Shown in pieces: positions 24,730 through 33,444 of a stretch of DNA of 38,927 nt (position 1 is the stretch's first letter; each line of letters begins with the position of its first letter). Source of the DNA: Bryobacterales bacterium (GTDB taxonomy: Bacteria; Acidobacteriota; Terriglobia; Bryobacterales; Bryobacteraceae); contig CANIHR010000012.1 of assembly GCA_947467185.1 (NCBI GenBank), positions 1-38,927 on the forward strand. Reading direction: 5' to 3'. Made by a program: the position numbers and the translations under genes. The notes under the pieces were generated by a model, which worked only from the letters and a program-made list of their open reading frames with translations, was not told the origin of the DNA and did not search any database.

Positions 24730-25913
24730 CAGATCTTTGCCACCTTCCGTGATCGTGCGACCAGGGTTCGTACCTCAACAGCCAGACGCCGGAGTTTTGG
24801 AATGATGAGAAATTTCAAGAAGTGCAGCCAGCGCCCCTTAGACGTACTCGCAAAGATATACAGCCAGTAGTTCGGCTTGGAGTCCCGGGCCCAACAGCTC
24901 TTCCAGTCGGCTTGTTCCCCCAGAAAGTCGTAGTCTGCCTGGCCCTGTTCGAACGCTCGCTCCAGCGTCATGGAGAGCAGCAGGTTGGAAGGTGAGAATG
25001 AGGAGAACGCCGGATCGTAGCCGAGCTTCAGGAGAAACGTCCGGTTGTTGTAGTTCAATGAATAGTCGAAGGCGATCCGCTGTCCGCCTGCCCGCAGAAA
25101 ATTGAGCTGCAGCCACTGTTTTTCCGCGGCGCGCAGCGCGAAGTTTTCATAAAACAAACGGACCTGGGGATCCTGGGAAATCGCTGTACCTGCGCCCCCC
25201 TTCCAGGCGGCCGCCTCCAGTTGAAGCCCCTCCCTTAGCGCCTCCGGTGTCGCGTCCTTCACGGTTTCCAGGGAAACCGCCCCAGGCAGGTTTAGTCGCT
25301 TGAACCGATTGCGGAGATTGGATCGGTGTTTCGTTGCGAGACTCTCGTAATACTGGCGCCACCCCCCGGTTAGAGAAACGTATGGTGACGCCCCGGAGAG
25401 CCAGATCCCGTAAGGGAGGCCTGCTTCGCGCGACAGTTCCCGCATGGTCGCCAGCGTAGGAGATCCAAGGGGTAACTGGCATAGTTGCAGCATGTCCCAT
25501 GTAGCCCGTTCCGCGAGTAAGTGATCGAGGATTGCCCGGCACGCCACTTCAGGCCGCCTGACGATGATGAAACCGGCGCGCGGAACATGCGAGTTGTAGA
25601 AGAAGCCGATGCGGCGTACGCGCATTCCGAACATCGTGATCGTGGTACGAATCAGAGGCGCAATCGCGAGAATCTCATCGCGCTCCCTGACGACGACAAT
25701 GTGCAGCTTATCGCTCCCGCCAAAGGCCTCCCACCAGCTCTTTATCCAGCAGTGTTCCAGGAAGGGATGATCCACCGCCGCAGCCTGCAGCGCCAGTCTC
25801 CAGGTCGGCTCAAGGTCCAGGAATGCCTGCCAGGAGGAAATGGTCTCGGTGCGAACGGCACCCGGTGACTGGTTCTGCGCCCGGGCGATAAAAGTTGCAG
25901 CTTCAACCGTCAT
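24729..25913 (-). CDS. FemAB/BioF2-like GNAT acyltransferase 2
   Basis: 394 residues starting at ATG 25913 in an ATGA overlap with the GT2 gene. The same family as the gene at 22439-23590 but only distantly alike. Markers: FLEHCWIKSWWEAFGGSDKLHI, ILAIAPLIRT, a basic segment YYESLATKHRSNLRNRFKRL, and the C-terminal core FLRAGGQRIAFDYSLNYNNRTFLLKLGYD, FSPSNLLLSMTLERAFEQGQADYDFLGE, WKSCWA. The tail (~360-394) is basic and hydrophobic and may touch the membrane. It probably acylates a sugar or an attached amino acid. Confidence 0.82.
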   Translation of the reverse strand: MTVEAATFIARAQNQSPGAVRTETISSWQAFLDLEPTWRLALQAAAVDHPFLEHCWIKSWWEAFGGSDKLHIVVVRERDEILAIAPLIRTTITMFGMRVRRIGFFYNSHVPRAGFIIVRRPEVACRAILDHLLAERATWDMLQLCQLPLGSPTLATMRELSREAGLPYGIWLSGASPYVSLTGGWRQYYESLATKHRSNLRNRFKRLNLPGAVSLETVKDATPEALREGLQLEAAAWKGGAGTAISQDPQVRLFYENFALRAAEKQWLQLNFLRAGGQRIAFDYSLNYNNRTFLLKLGYDPAFSSFSPSNLLLSMTLERAFEQGQADYDFLGEQADWKSCWARDSKPNYWLYIFASTSKGRWLHFLKFLIIPKLRRLAVEVRTLVARSRKVAKI

Positions 25914-27043
25914 CCCAGGTTCCGCCTCGCCCGATCCGGATTCCAGATCGCGGTGGTCCCCTGCGCAAACTGGAGCAGGCCGGCCAGGGCCGCCCGGTTC
26001 ATGACCACGAACGTGTAGGGAAGAAGAGCCGGACGGAACGTAATCAGGGGCCCGGTTGCCGCCATCCCGTAGAAGAACAATTGAGCGATCAGGACTGGCA
26101 GGTAAATTCCGTGCGGAAGGAAGAGATTGGACATGAACAGCGCCGTCAGGCCGAACGGAGCCAGTAACCGACCCACCTTGTGGGAAACGAATTGCACAAA
26201 GATGGGATTTCGCACCCAGGAAAGCAATTCGGGCATTTCAGCCAACAGTTGGTAATTGCCGGCGGACGTGCGTGTCTTCCTGCGGTACTCGCCTTCCCCG
26301 GCGTCGGTGACGGCGTCGTAGGCCCGTGCCGACGTATCCAGGATCACTCGATATCCTTGCAGCACGATCCGCATCGGCACAGCAACGTCATCGAGGATCG
26401 TGTCGGTGGGCAGTGGTTCAAACAGCGAGCGGCGGATGGCATAAATCGCGCCGGTGGTGCCCGGGACTGAATGGATATCGCTCTCCATCCCGCGCAGAGC
26501 CTTCTCATAGCGCCAGTAAGCGCCTGCTCCGGCTGCGGATTCGTGACCGTGTTCGTCGAGCAAAATCAGGGCACCAGAGACGGCACCGACTCGTTCATCG
26601 GCGAAATTTGCCACAAGTTCGCGAACAGCATTGGGCTCCAGGCGCTGCCCGGCGTCGCCAAAGACAACGATTTCACCAGTCGCTGCGGCTACCCCCCGGT
26701 TGACGGCCACCGCCTTGCCGCCACGAATAGAAGAAGAGACAATTTGTAGTCGTTGCGGCCCGAATTCCTTTAACAGTGTGAGAGTGGAGTCGGTGGATGC
26801 GTCGAGCGAGACAATCACCTGCAGCCGATCCGCAGGGTAGTCCAGTTCGCCGCAGTTCCGCATCTTTGCAGGGACGTTGCGCGCCTCGTTGTGCATGGAG
26901 ATTACCAGGCTGACGGTCGGCTCGCAGGCTTTCTTCAGGACCGGGCGGCGGGCGCATGCGCGCCAAACGAACAGCACGAGGGGATAGCCCAGGAAGACAT
27001 ATCCCACGAACACCAGCGAGATCCAAAAGACGATTATTGCCAT
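25910..27043 (-). CDS. Membrane-anchored family 2 glycosyltransferase
   Basis: 377 residues. An N-terminal helix (~3-27), then a GT-A domain: VSLVISMHNEARNVPAKMRN, LQVIVSLDASTDST (first Asp of the nucleotide site), GGKAVAVNRGVAAATGEIVVFGDAGQRLEPNAV (DXD-like region where the usual D-A-D/N is G-D-A-G), GTTGAIYAIRRSLF, LDDVAVPMRIVLQGYRV (catalytic Asp) and YRRKTRTSAGNYQLL (replacing Q-x2-RW). Three to four C-terminal helices follow (~275-360). Similar enzymes in EPS loci extend the lipid-linked glycan at the inner membrane. The 16-base gap to the NHL gene is the first spacing in this stretch of the operon. Confidence 0.9.
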   Translation of the reverse strand: MAIIVFWISLVFVGYVFLGYPLVLFVWRACARRPVLKKACEPTVSLVISMHNEARNVPAKMRNCGELDYPADRLQVIVSLDASTDSTLTLLKEFGPQRLQIVSSSIRGGKAVAVNRGVAAATGEIVVFGDAGQRLEPNAVRELVANFADERVGAVSGALILLDEHGHESAAGAGAYWRYEKALRGMESDIHSVPGTTGAIYAIRRSLFEPLPTDTILDDVAVPMRIVLQGYRVILDTSARAYDAVTDAGEGEYRRKTRTSAGNYQLLAEMPELLSWVRNPIFVQFVSHKVGRLLAPFGLTALFMSNLFLPHGIYLPVLIAQLFFYGMAATGPLITFRPALLPYTFVVMNRAALAGLLQFAQGTTAIWNPDRARRNLG

Positions 27044-27059
27044 ATTCAGGTTATTCGCC

Positions 27060-28880
27060 TCAGCGCGACACGGCTACCGTAGCGGTGTTGCTGGAGACTC
27101 CCCCGGCGACAACCTGGAGCACGACGTTCCCGGGCGGGAGTCCGGCAGGGACCGACACATTAACCTGATACAAGCCCACCAGGCCAGGCGTCAGACCTGA
27201 GAAGGACACCGCGGCATTGAGGCCACCCAAGGTGACGATCGGGACGAGTTGTGTCTCCGCCAACTGGCTCGCCGGAGCGGGTGCTCCGGACCGAACCGGA
27301 AGTTTTACCGCCCCCAGGCCGGTACAGAATATCGCCAGCGATTCGCCGGCTCGCGCGGGATTCGTAACACTGACGAGGGAATAGTCGGCATGCACAATCG
27401 CACCCTGGCTCGCAGCCTGGTCGACTATGAAAATGCCCGGCGAAACAGCAGCCACCGTTATGGTGCTCACGGAACTCTTCGTCGCGCCGCGAACTACCTG
27501 AAGCGAGGCGATACCGGGGCCGAGTTCGAACGGAACCTGGGCGTTAATCTGACCGGCCGACACATAGTAGAGCGGTGCGGCGATTCCATTGAAGGTCACG
27601 CTGGTCTCGCCAATGACGGCAGGCAGCGGAATGGCGTAGGCGCTCGCTGCGGCTGTCGAGAAATCCGACCCGAAAATAGTTACAATTCCGCCCGGAGCAA
27701 TTGGAGAGTTCTTCGCGAAACTCGCGCTGCTGACGACCGCACCCTCCGGCAACCCGGGTGCCGCGAGAGGTGGGCCTGAGACCCTTCGGATACGGCTGTT
27801 CACGCGGTCCGCGATGTAGACGCTCCCGGAATTGTCCACTGTCACAGCCCAGGGGAAGTTCAACATCGCGGAAGCGGCCAGGCCGCCATCGCCCGAGAAC
27901 CCGTCGGTTCCGGTGCCGGCTACCGTAGTGATGATGCCAGCGGGATCCACTCTGCGCACGCGATTATTCCCGGCGTCGGCGATATAGAGATTGCCCGCAA
28001 AATCAATGGCAAGGTCTGACGGAATATTTAACGACGCGAGTGTGGCAAGTCCGCCGTCACCGGCGAAACGCCCCTTACCATCTCCAGCGACCGTCGAGAT
28101 AATCCCTGCCGGAGTAATTCGGCGAACACGATTGTTGTTGCCATCGGTGAAGTAGAGGTTGCCAACCTGGTCCCTGGCAAGGCCCAGGGGGAAGCTCATC
28201 GTGGCGCCTGTGGCAAGATTCCCGTCTCCGGAGAATCCTTCCAGACCATTACCTGCGATGGTCGTGATCGTGCCGTCCGGGGCGACGCGGCGAATGCGCT
28301 GATTAGAACTATCTGAGAAATAGATATTGCCGGACGGGTCCACAACTACCGATGACGGTCGGTTCAGCGTGGCATCTGTCGCCAGACCGCCATCGCCGGA
28401 AAAGCCTTGTATGCCTGTGCCCGCTACCGTGGTCACGGTTCCGGCCGGAGTCACCTTGCGGATACGCCGGTTGCCCGAGTCGGCAACATAAAGATTGCCT
28501 GCGGAATCCAGCGTCAGGCCGTTGATGTCGCTGAAGGTTGCTGCCAGGGCGGAGCCACCATCTCCGGCGGCACCCAGAACTCCGGTGCCCGCCACCGTGA
28601 AGATCACGCCGGCAGGGTTCACAGCCCGCACACGGAAGTTATCGACGTCGGCAATATACAACTGGCCCGTGGCGCCGACAGCTATCCCCCTGGGATGGTT
28701 GAGCGCCGTCACATTGGCCATTCCGCCATCGCCCGAGTACGTTGTGGCACCGTTGCCCGCGAAGGTGCTGATCGTCACCTGCGACCAGGCCACGGAAGGC
28801 GAGAGAACCACACAGATCGCCGGGAACAACAACATGGCGACGCTGTTACTGACTGAATAACCGGAGATTATTTTAGGCAT
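27060..28880 (-). CDS. Secreted NHL-repeat beta-propeller protein with TIGR03437 C-terminal domain
   Basis: 606 residues from ATG 28880 (AGGAAG nine bases upstream; the longer frame to 28943 lies in the YvcK gene). Signal peptide to about residue 33 (SPSVAWSQ). Six NHL repeats of ~56 residues follow, each with a G(N/T)G---(F/Y)(S/A)GDGG-A--A-L--P motif and NLYIAD--N-R-RRV--AGII-TVAG; six blades fit one propeller. The C-terminal ~230 residues are a TIGR03437 domain (IAPGGIVTIFGSDFS, YYVSAGQINAQVPFELG, GESLAIFCTGLGAV, SFSGLTPGLVGLYQVNVSVPAGLP). NHL propellers bind proteins, RNA or glycans. A secreted one in the middle of an EPS operon may be a matrix or envelope partner of the polymer (inference). 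Confidence 0.9.
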   Translation of the reverse strand: MPKIISGYSVSNSVAMLLFPAICVVLSPSVAWSQVTISTFAGNGATTYSGDGGMANVTALNHPRGIAVGATGQLYIADVDNFRVRAVNPAGVIFTVAGTGVLGAAGDGGSALAATFSDINGLTLDSAGNLYVADSGNRRIRKVTPAGTVTTVAGTGIQGFSGDGGLATDATLNRPSSVVVDPSGNIYFSDSSNQRIRRVAPDGTITTIAGNGLEGFSGDGNLATGATMSFPLGLARDQVGNLYFTDGNNNRVRRITPAGIISTVAGDGKGRFAGDGGLATLASLNIPSDLAIDFAGNLYIADAGNNRVRRVDPAGIITTVAGTGTDGFSGDGGLAASAMLNFPWAVTVDNSGSVYIADRVNSRIRRVSGPPLAAPGLPEGAVVSSASFAKNSPIAPGGIVTIFGSDFSTAAASAYAIPLPAVIGETSVTFNGIAAPLYYVSAGQINAQVPFELGPGIASLQVVRGATKSSVSTITVAAVSPGIFIVDQAASQGAIVHADYSLVSVTNPARAGESLAIFCTGLGAVKLPVRSGAPAPASQLAETQLVPIVTLGGLNAAVSFSGLTPGLVGLYQVNVSVPAGLPPGNVVLQVVAGGVSSNTATVAVSR

Positions 28881-29883
28881 TCGAACACACTTCCTGAAGA
28901 TTTTCTTTGTATGGTGCGGATTGGCTGCTCTTGACCCGGACAAGCTTCACCACCAGACGGCCGAGCCGGTCCGAGTGATGGCGTATATGGCCGCCGTGCT
29001 GAGTCAGCAGGTCAGCCTCAACTGGAACCGCATCCAGAGAGCGAATAACGGCGAGGTCGCACTCCACTGGCTTCGGTCCATCCGGGGACGCGGGGCTCGC
29101 GTATTTGCGCGGCGCGTCCGGGGAATTGACCACGCAATACTGCACTACGCTGCGACCGAGGCAATCGGATACCACGCGGAGATGGTCAGAGGCGGAAAAT
29201 CCATCCGTCTCGCCGGGTTGCGTCATCAGATTGCAGACGAGAATCCTGACTGCGCCGGACCGGCGAATGGCCTCGGCGATTCCCGCCACCAGCAGATTCG
29301 GAATCAAACTTGTATACAGGCTTCCAGGTGCCAGCACGATGGCGTCGGCCGAAGCAATCGCTTCCAGCACCCCAGGGGATGCAGGCGGGCTTTCCGGCTC
29401 CAGCCAGACCCGAGCGATGGAACGGCCCGCCGCAGTGATATGCGACTCGCCCCGAACTACCGTTCCGTCGTGAAATGTGGCGCACAGGGTGGAGGGCGTT
29501 TCCGTGGCGGCCAGAGCGCGCCCTCTGGTGGGCAAGAGCCGGCTGGCGATTTCAATGGCCTCCGTCAGGCTGCCCAGCTTCTGGTAGAGCGCGGCCACAA
29601 TCAGATTGCCGACGGTGTGACCATCGAGGCATCCGCCTCCGGTGAAGCGGTGCTGAAATATGTCGGCAAGAGTGCAATTGCTCCGCGACAGAGCCACCAT
29701 ACAATTGCGCAGGTCACCCACCGCAGGCATGGCGAAGGTCTCGCTGAGGCGACCGCTGGACCCTCCGTTGTCAGAGACACTGACAATCGCCGACAGATCG
29801 ACACCGGCGCCCTTCCGGAGTCCGGCGAGGAGTACGGGCAATCCGGTTCCGCCGCCAATGCCGACGATCCGAACTGTTTTCAC
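28873..29883 (-). CDS. YvcK/CofD-like protein (UDP-sugar-binding gluconeogenesis factor family)
   Basis: I choose GTG 29883: it forms a GTGA overlap with the sugar transferase stop and places the Rossmann motif at the N-terminus (VKTVRIVGIGGGTGLP), as in the family. 336 residues, close to the family size. Other signatures: VSVSDNGGSSGRLSE, VGDLRNCMVAL, LDGHTVGNLIVAAL, LAPGSLYTSLIPNLLVAGI and CNLMTQPGETDGFSASDHL. The last ~60 residues are basic. The family is related to CofD; Bacillus YvcK binds UDP-sugars and is needed for normal cell-wall synthesis on gluconeogenic carbon. Here it lies directly behind the initiating sugar transferase, suggesting that it senses nucleotide-sugar supply for EPS (inference). 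Confidence 0.9.
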   Translation of the reverse strand: MKTVRIVGIGGGTGLPVLLAGLRKGAGVDLSAIVSVSDNGGSSGRLSETFAMPAVGDLRNCMVALSRSNCTLADIFQHRFTGGGCLDGHTVGNLIVAALYQKLGSLTEAIEIASRLLPTRGRALAATETPSTLCATFHDGTVVRGESHITAAGRSIARVWLEPESPPASPGVLEAIASADAIVLAPGSLYTSLIPNLLVAGIAEAIRRSGAVRILVCNLMTQPGETDGFSASDHLRVVSDCLGRSVVQYCVVNSPDAPRKYASPASPDGPKPVECDLAVIRSLDAVPVEADLLTQHGGHIRHHSDRLGRLVVKLVRVKSSQSAPYKENLQEVCSNA

Positions 29884-31202
29884 GACTTGCCCCGGCCGAA
29901 TACAACCAGTTCCAGAGTCCGCAGAAGGATGCCGATATCGAAGAGACACGAGCCGTGCTTGGCGTAGTAGAGATCGTACTGGAGTTTTTCGATGGCGTCT
30001 TCCACCGAAGCTCCGTACTGATACTTAACCTGAGCCAACCCGGTGACACCCGGTTTGACACAGTGACGGAGATTGTAGAAAGGTATTTCCCGTGTGAGCC
30101 GATCCACAAAAAAGGGCCGTTCCGGGCGGGGTCCCACCAGGCTCATTTCGCCGCGGAGGACATTGAACGCCTGGGGTATTTCGTCAATATGGAGTTTCCG
30201 CAGCAGTCGACCGAGGCGCGTCACCCGATCATCGATCTCCTTGGCCCAGGCCGGTCCCAGGTCACCCTCGGCATCCTGCCGCATAGAGCGTAACTTATAG
30301 ATGACGAAGGTCTTTCCATCCAGGCCAACCCGCGTCTGCCGGAACAGGACGGGACCAGCGGATTCCAGCTTGATCGCGAGGGCGACCAGCAACAGGAAAG
30401 GGGCGGCCAGGACAAGCAGGACAGTGGCGAACAGAATGTCGAAAGAGCGCTTAAAGAATGTCCGGATTCTGGACATCTTGAAGCCGCCGGTGTACACAAA
30501 CCACTCTGAACTCAGGCCGTCAATCCAGATCTTTTCAAAGAACTGCTCATAGAAGTCAACCGCGTCGCTGACGACCAACCCGCCGAGGCGAGGGCCTACC
30601 AGAGTAGCTGCCAGCCGGGATCGGTTCGGTACACTCTGTTCCGCCACGATGATGCGAGAGATTCCCTCGCTCTGGAGATATTCGGGGAGGTCTGAAAAAC
30701 CCGTGAGGCCGCAATCCGCCAGGCTTCCCGGAAAGCGCACGAGTCGACGGGTGCGTTGTTGTTCCGCGAAACCTGCACTGGTTGACAACGCCTGATGCAG
30801 CTTCTCGGCTAATCTACCGTTACCAACAATCAGCATGCTCTCGGCCAGGCGCCTGTGGGTAGTCAGATGTCGCAGGATGGGCCTCAGAACCGTCGGCAGC
30901 AAGCTGGTCGCAAAAAAACCGACCAGTACCGCTACGGTTCGGGTGCCGAGTGCAGGGAATATGAGGAGCAGCAGGAGGGCCGCACCGCTTCCCCACAGCA
31001 GGGCTTCCCTGAGGTCACTCCAGAACCGCGTCTTGCTGGATCCGACGATCGAAACATCCATCGCCTTCAAATAGAGGGAGAGGGTGCAGCAGGCGATGAT
31101 GATGGGCGCTTCAAACGTCGCACCCTTCCATGCAGTGTGCAGCAGCGCGAGGCACAGCAAAGCCAGTTCGGCGCCGAGAACAACCTGCAGCGGGCGTGCC
31201 AT
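29880..31202 (-). CDS. Undecaprenyl-phosphate sugar phosphotransferase (polyprenyl glycosylphosphotransferase)
   Basis: The start is uncertain. ATG 31202 (MARPLQVVLGAELALL) leaves a 43-base gap to the kinase gene; ATG 31295 (GGGAG nine bases upstream) or GTG 31217 would be alternatives. 440 residues from 31202. Four N-terminal helices (~1-130), a cytoplasmic CoA-binding-like domain (SMLIVGNGRLAEKLHQAL), a fifth helix (FKRSFDILFATVLLVLAAPF) and the catalytic bacterial-sugar-transferase domain: PVLFRQTRVGLDGKTFVIYKLRSM, RKLHIDEIPQAFNVLRGEMSLVGPRPE with the Asp-Glu pair, and CVKPGVTGLAQV. It attaches the first sugar-1-phosphate of the repeat unit to undecaprenyl phosphate. Which sugar it uses cannot be deduced. 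Confidence 0.88.
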   Translation of the reverse strand: MARPLQVVLGAELALLCLALLHTAWKGATFEAPIIIACCTLSLYLKAMDVSIVGSSKTRFWSDLREALLWGSGAALLLLLIFPALGTRTVAVLVGFFATSLLPTVLRPILRHLTTHRRLAESMLIVGNGRLAEKLHQALSTSAGFAEQQRTRRLVRFPGSLADCGLTGFSDLPEYLQSEGISRIIVAEQSVPNRSRLAATLVGPRLGGLVVSDAVDFYEQFFEKIWIDGLSSEWFVYTGGFKMSRIRTFFKRSFDILFATVLLVLAAPFLLLVALAIKLESAGPVLFRQTRVGLDGKTFVIYKLRSMRQDAEGDLGPAWAKEIDDRVTRLGRLLRKLHIDEIPQAFNVLRGEMSLVGPRPERPFFVDRLTREIPFYNLRHCVKPGVTGLAQVKYQYGASVEDAIEKLQYDLYYAKHGSCLFDIGILLRTLELVVFGRGKS

Positions 31203-31245
31203 AAGAAATGGCCGCACCCGGAGCGAGAGGTTCCCGGTTGCTGGG

Positions 31246-33444
31246 CTAGCTTCTGCCCAGGTAGTGTCGTTGATAGTACCGATAGGCATAGGCATAAGGC
31301 GTAGCTCCCAATTCAACATCGTTCAGTACGAGACCAATCACCTTGGGTGCTCCAAGGCTTTCAAGGGCACGAAGTAACAGTTCGGGCCGCGTTTGGCGTG
31401 CTCGTACCACAAACACAACTCCATCGCACAGGTCAGCCAGAATCTGGCTGTCTGCAACAGGAACAACCGGTGGGCTGTCCACGACAATCACGTCGTACCG
31501 GCTCTTCAGGCGAGCGAGTATCTCGCGGGTCCTGCCGGAGGCAAGCAGGCCGATCGGATTCGTTCGGTCAATGCCGCCAGGGAGGACATCAAGGGCCCCG
31601 ATTCTGGAGATATAACCGTCAATTTCCCCGCCCCGCGGAGCCAGCAGGTCGCCGAAACCTTTCTCCTGCTTCATCCCCAGGCGCTCGTGTACCTGCGGCA
31701 GTCGAAGGTCGCCGTCCACCAAAAGAACCCGGCCCTCAGATATGGCGGCCAGGGCAAGGCTTAGGTTCAGGGCTGTCAGCGACTTGCCTTCTGCTCCCGA
31801 GGAACTGCTGACAAGAAGAGTCTTGCCGCCTGTCTGTGCCATCCACTGGTGCACTTTGAGCGCCAGAATGCTGTACTGCTGCGCAGCGACCGAGCCGGGG
31901 TCGGTGAGGGGCGCCAGGCGCTGTTCCTGAAAGTGCCTGCTTTGTTCAGCCGTTAAATTGCCAGGGAGCAGAAAGGCCTGCGATTCGTTACCGGGCTGCT
32001 TGTTCTTCCCCATCCCTGCGCGCTCCGGAGCGGTCTGAATCGAAGGAACGCTGGACAGGACCGGAAGACCCGTGAAGGCTTCCAGTTCCTCAGCCGTCTC
32101 AAAGGACGGATTCGCGCGCTCGGCGATGAATACCCCCAACAAGCCCAGCGCAAGGCTGCCAAGGAAGCCGGCGACGATGATTCGAACCCGGTGGGGGCCC
32201 GAAGGCGACGCTGGTGTTTGTGCAGGTTCGATGATCCTGTAAGAAAAATCGTTGTCCGTCTTTTCCGCACGGTGGCTCAGTTTGGCTTCCTGTTGCCGGG
32301 CGAGGAGGGCCTCATAACGAGTCCGGGTCAAAGAGGCATCGCGGGCACGCTTGGAGACCGCGGTTTCGAACGCGGGAGCAGAATTCACTCTTCGCTCAAA
32401 GGTCTGCACGTCCGCCGTGAGGGCGTCGCGTTCCCGACGGTAGCTCTCCAGGCGGGGACCGATGGATTTCAGTTCAGCCTGCAACCCCAGATAGCGGAGC
32501 TGTACGGGAGTCGGCTGGCTCCGGACGACCGGTGCCGGCGTTTTTGCGGCTTCGAGCTCCTGAATTTGCGTCGCCGTCTGGCGAATTTCGGGATGCTCCG
32601 AGGTGTAGCGGGTCTTAAGGTCGCGAAGCTTCACCCTTAATTGATCGAGTGTGATCTCCGCACCGGTCCTGGCGGGTGCCTCCGTATCGAGAACGCCCTG
32701 GCCTGCCAGCGCATTCACCTCTTCAGTAAGGGTGGACCGGCGCGCCTCTGCTTCCGTGATCTGGTCGGTCTTGCCGTGGATCTGCTGCTGCAGATTTTCC
32801 AGCTGTTTCAGGTTGGCCGCCAGGCGTTCGGGCAGTTCGCCGGCGACGCCTTGCTTGTACAGTTTCAGGTTGTCTTCTTCATCGCGGAGTTGCGTCTGCA
32901 GGACTCCGACCTCGGAATCGAGAAAGTTGTCCTCCTGCTCCACGCGCCTGCCTCGAAGGTCCGATTTGCGATCCAGAAACATTCCCGCCAGGCGGTTTGC
33001 AACGTTTCTCACCTGCACGGGCTCTGCACCCTCAAAGCCGACGTAGAAACTCTCCGGGCCCTCGACCTGGATCTCAACTCTTGCCCGCATGGCTTCGATA
33101 TCGACGGCAGGGGCGCTGGCGGGTGGCAGATTGTACAGCCGGAATTCCCGAATAACGCGTTCCAGTACGGGCGTACTAAGAATCGTTTCCCGAATGGCGC
33201 GCAACTGATCCTGTGCGTTCAGCGCCACCAGGGCGTCAGGTCTGACCAGCGACGACCGGCCAGCGATAGCCGGATCAGAGCCGACCAGGGCGCGAGCACG
33301 AAAGCGAGGGGGCATGCGAAGCGCATAGAAGGCTATGGCCGGCGTGAGCAGGAGAACAGGGAGTAACAGAAACAGTTTGCGGCGGCGCAGAGCCCGCAGG
33401 ACAGATGCGGGAGAAAAGCTCTTTGTTCCTTCATTCTCTTTCAT
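31246..33444 (-). CDS. Wzc-type polysaccharide co-polymerase with tyrosine autokinase domain
   Basis: 732 residues; ATG 33444 shares one base with the barrel gene stop. TM1 (~23-42), a periplasmic Wzz/GNVR domain with long coiled coil (~170-390), TM2 (~420-441), then a cytoplasmic BY-kinase: Walker A SSSSGAEGKS (Lys554), Walker A' VLLVDGDLR (~573-581), Walker B VIVVDSPP (~652-659). The C-terminus carries a tyrosine cluster with Tyr717, 719, 721, 723, 724 and 728, the expected autophosphorylation tail. The full-length, one-chain architecture is the Gram-negative Wzc type. It controls EPS chain length and export with the export protein and barrel encoded just upstream. The linker between TM2 and the kinase (~442-540) is long. 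Confidence 0.93.
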   Translation of the reverse strand: MKENEGTKSFSPASVLRALRRRKLFLLLPVLLLTPAIAFYALRMPPRFRARALVGSDPAIAGRSSLVRPDALVALNAQDQLRAIRETILSTPVLERVIREFRLYNLPPASAPAVDIEAMRARVEIQVEGPESFYVGFEGAEPVQVRNVANRLAGMFLDRKSDLRGRRVEQEDNFLDSEVGVLQTQLRDEEDNLKLYKQGVAGELPERLAANLKQLENLQQQIHGKTDQITEAEARRSTLTEEVNALAGQGVLDTEAPARTGAEITLDQLRVKLRDLKTRYTSEHPEIRQTATQIQELEAAKTPAPVVRSQPTPVQLRYLGLQAELKSIGPRLESYRRERDALTADVQTFERRVNSAPAFETAVSKRARDASLTRTRYEALLARQQEAKLSHRAEKTDNDFSYRIIEPAQTPASPSGPHRVRIIVAGFLGSLALGLLGVFIAERANPSFETAEELEAFTGLPVLSSVPSIQTAPERAGMGKNKQPGNESQAFLLPGNLTAEQSRHFQEQRLAPLTDPGSVAAQQYSILALKVHQWMAQTGGKTLLVSSSSGAEGKSLTALNLSLALAAISEGRVLLVDGDLRLPQVHERLGMKQEKGFGDLLAPRGGEIDGYISRIGALDVLPGGIDRTNPIGLLASGRTREILARLKSRYDVIVVDSPPVVPVADSQILADLCDGVVFVVRARQTRPELLLRALESLGAPKVIGLVLNDVELGATPYAYAYRYYQRHYLGRS

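Noticed and set aside
27060-28880. The regular NHL-coding DNA as a possible CRISPR-like or regulatory repeat
   Set aside because: The periodicity matches in-frame ~56-codon protein repeats with diverged DNA and is fully explained by the propeller.
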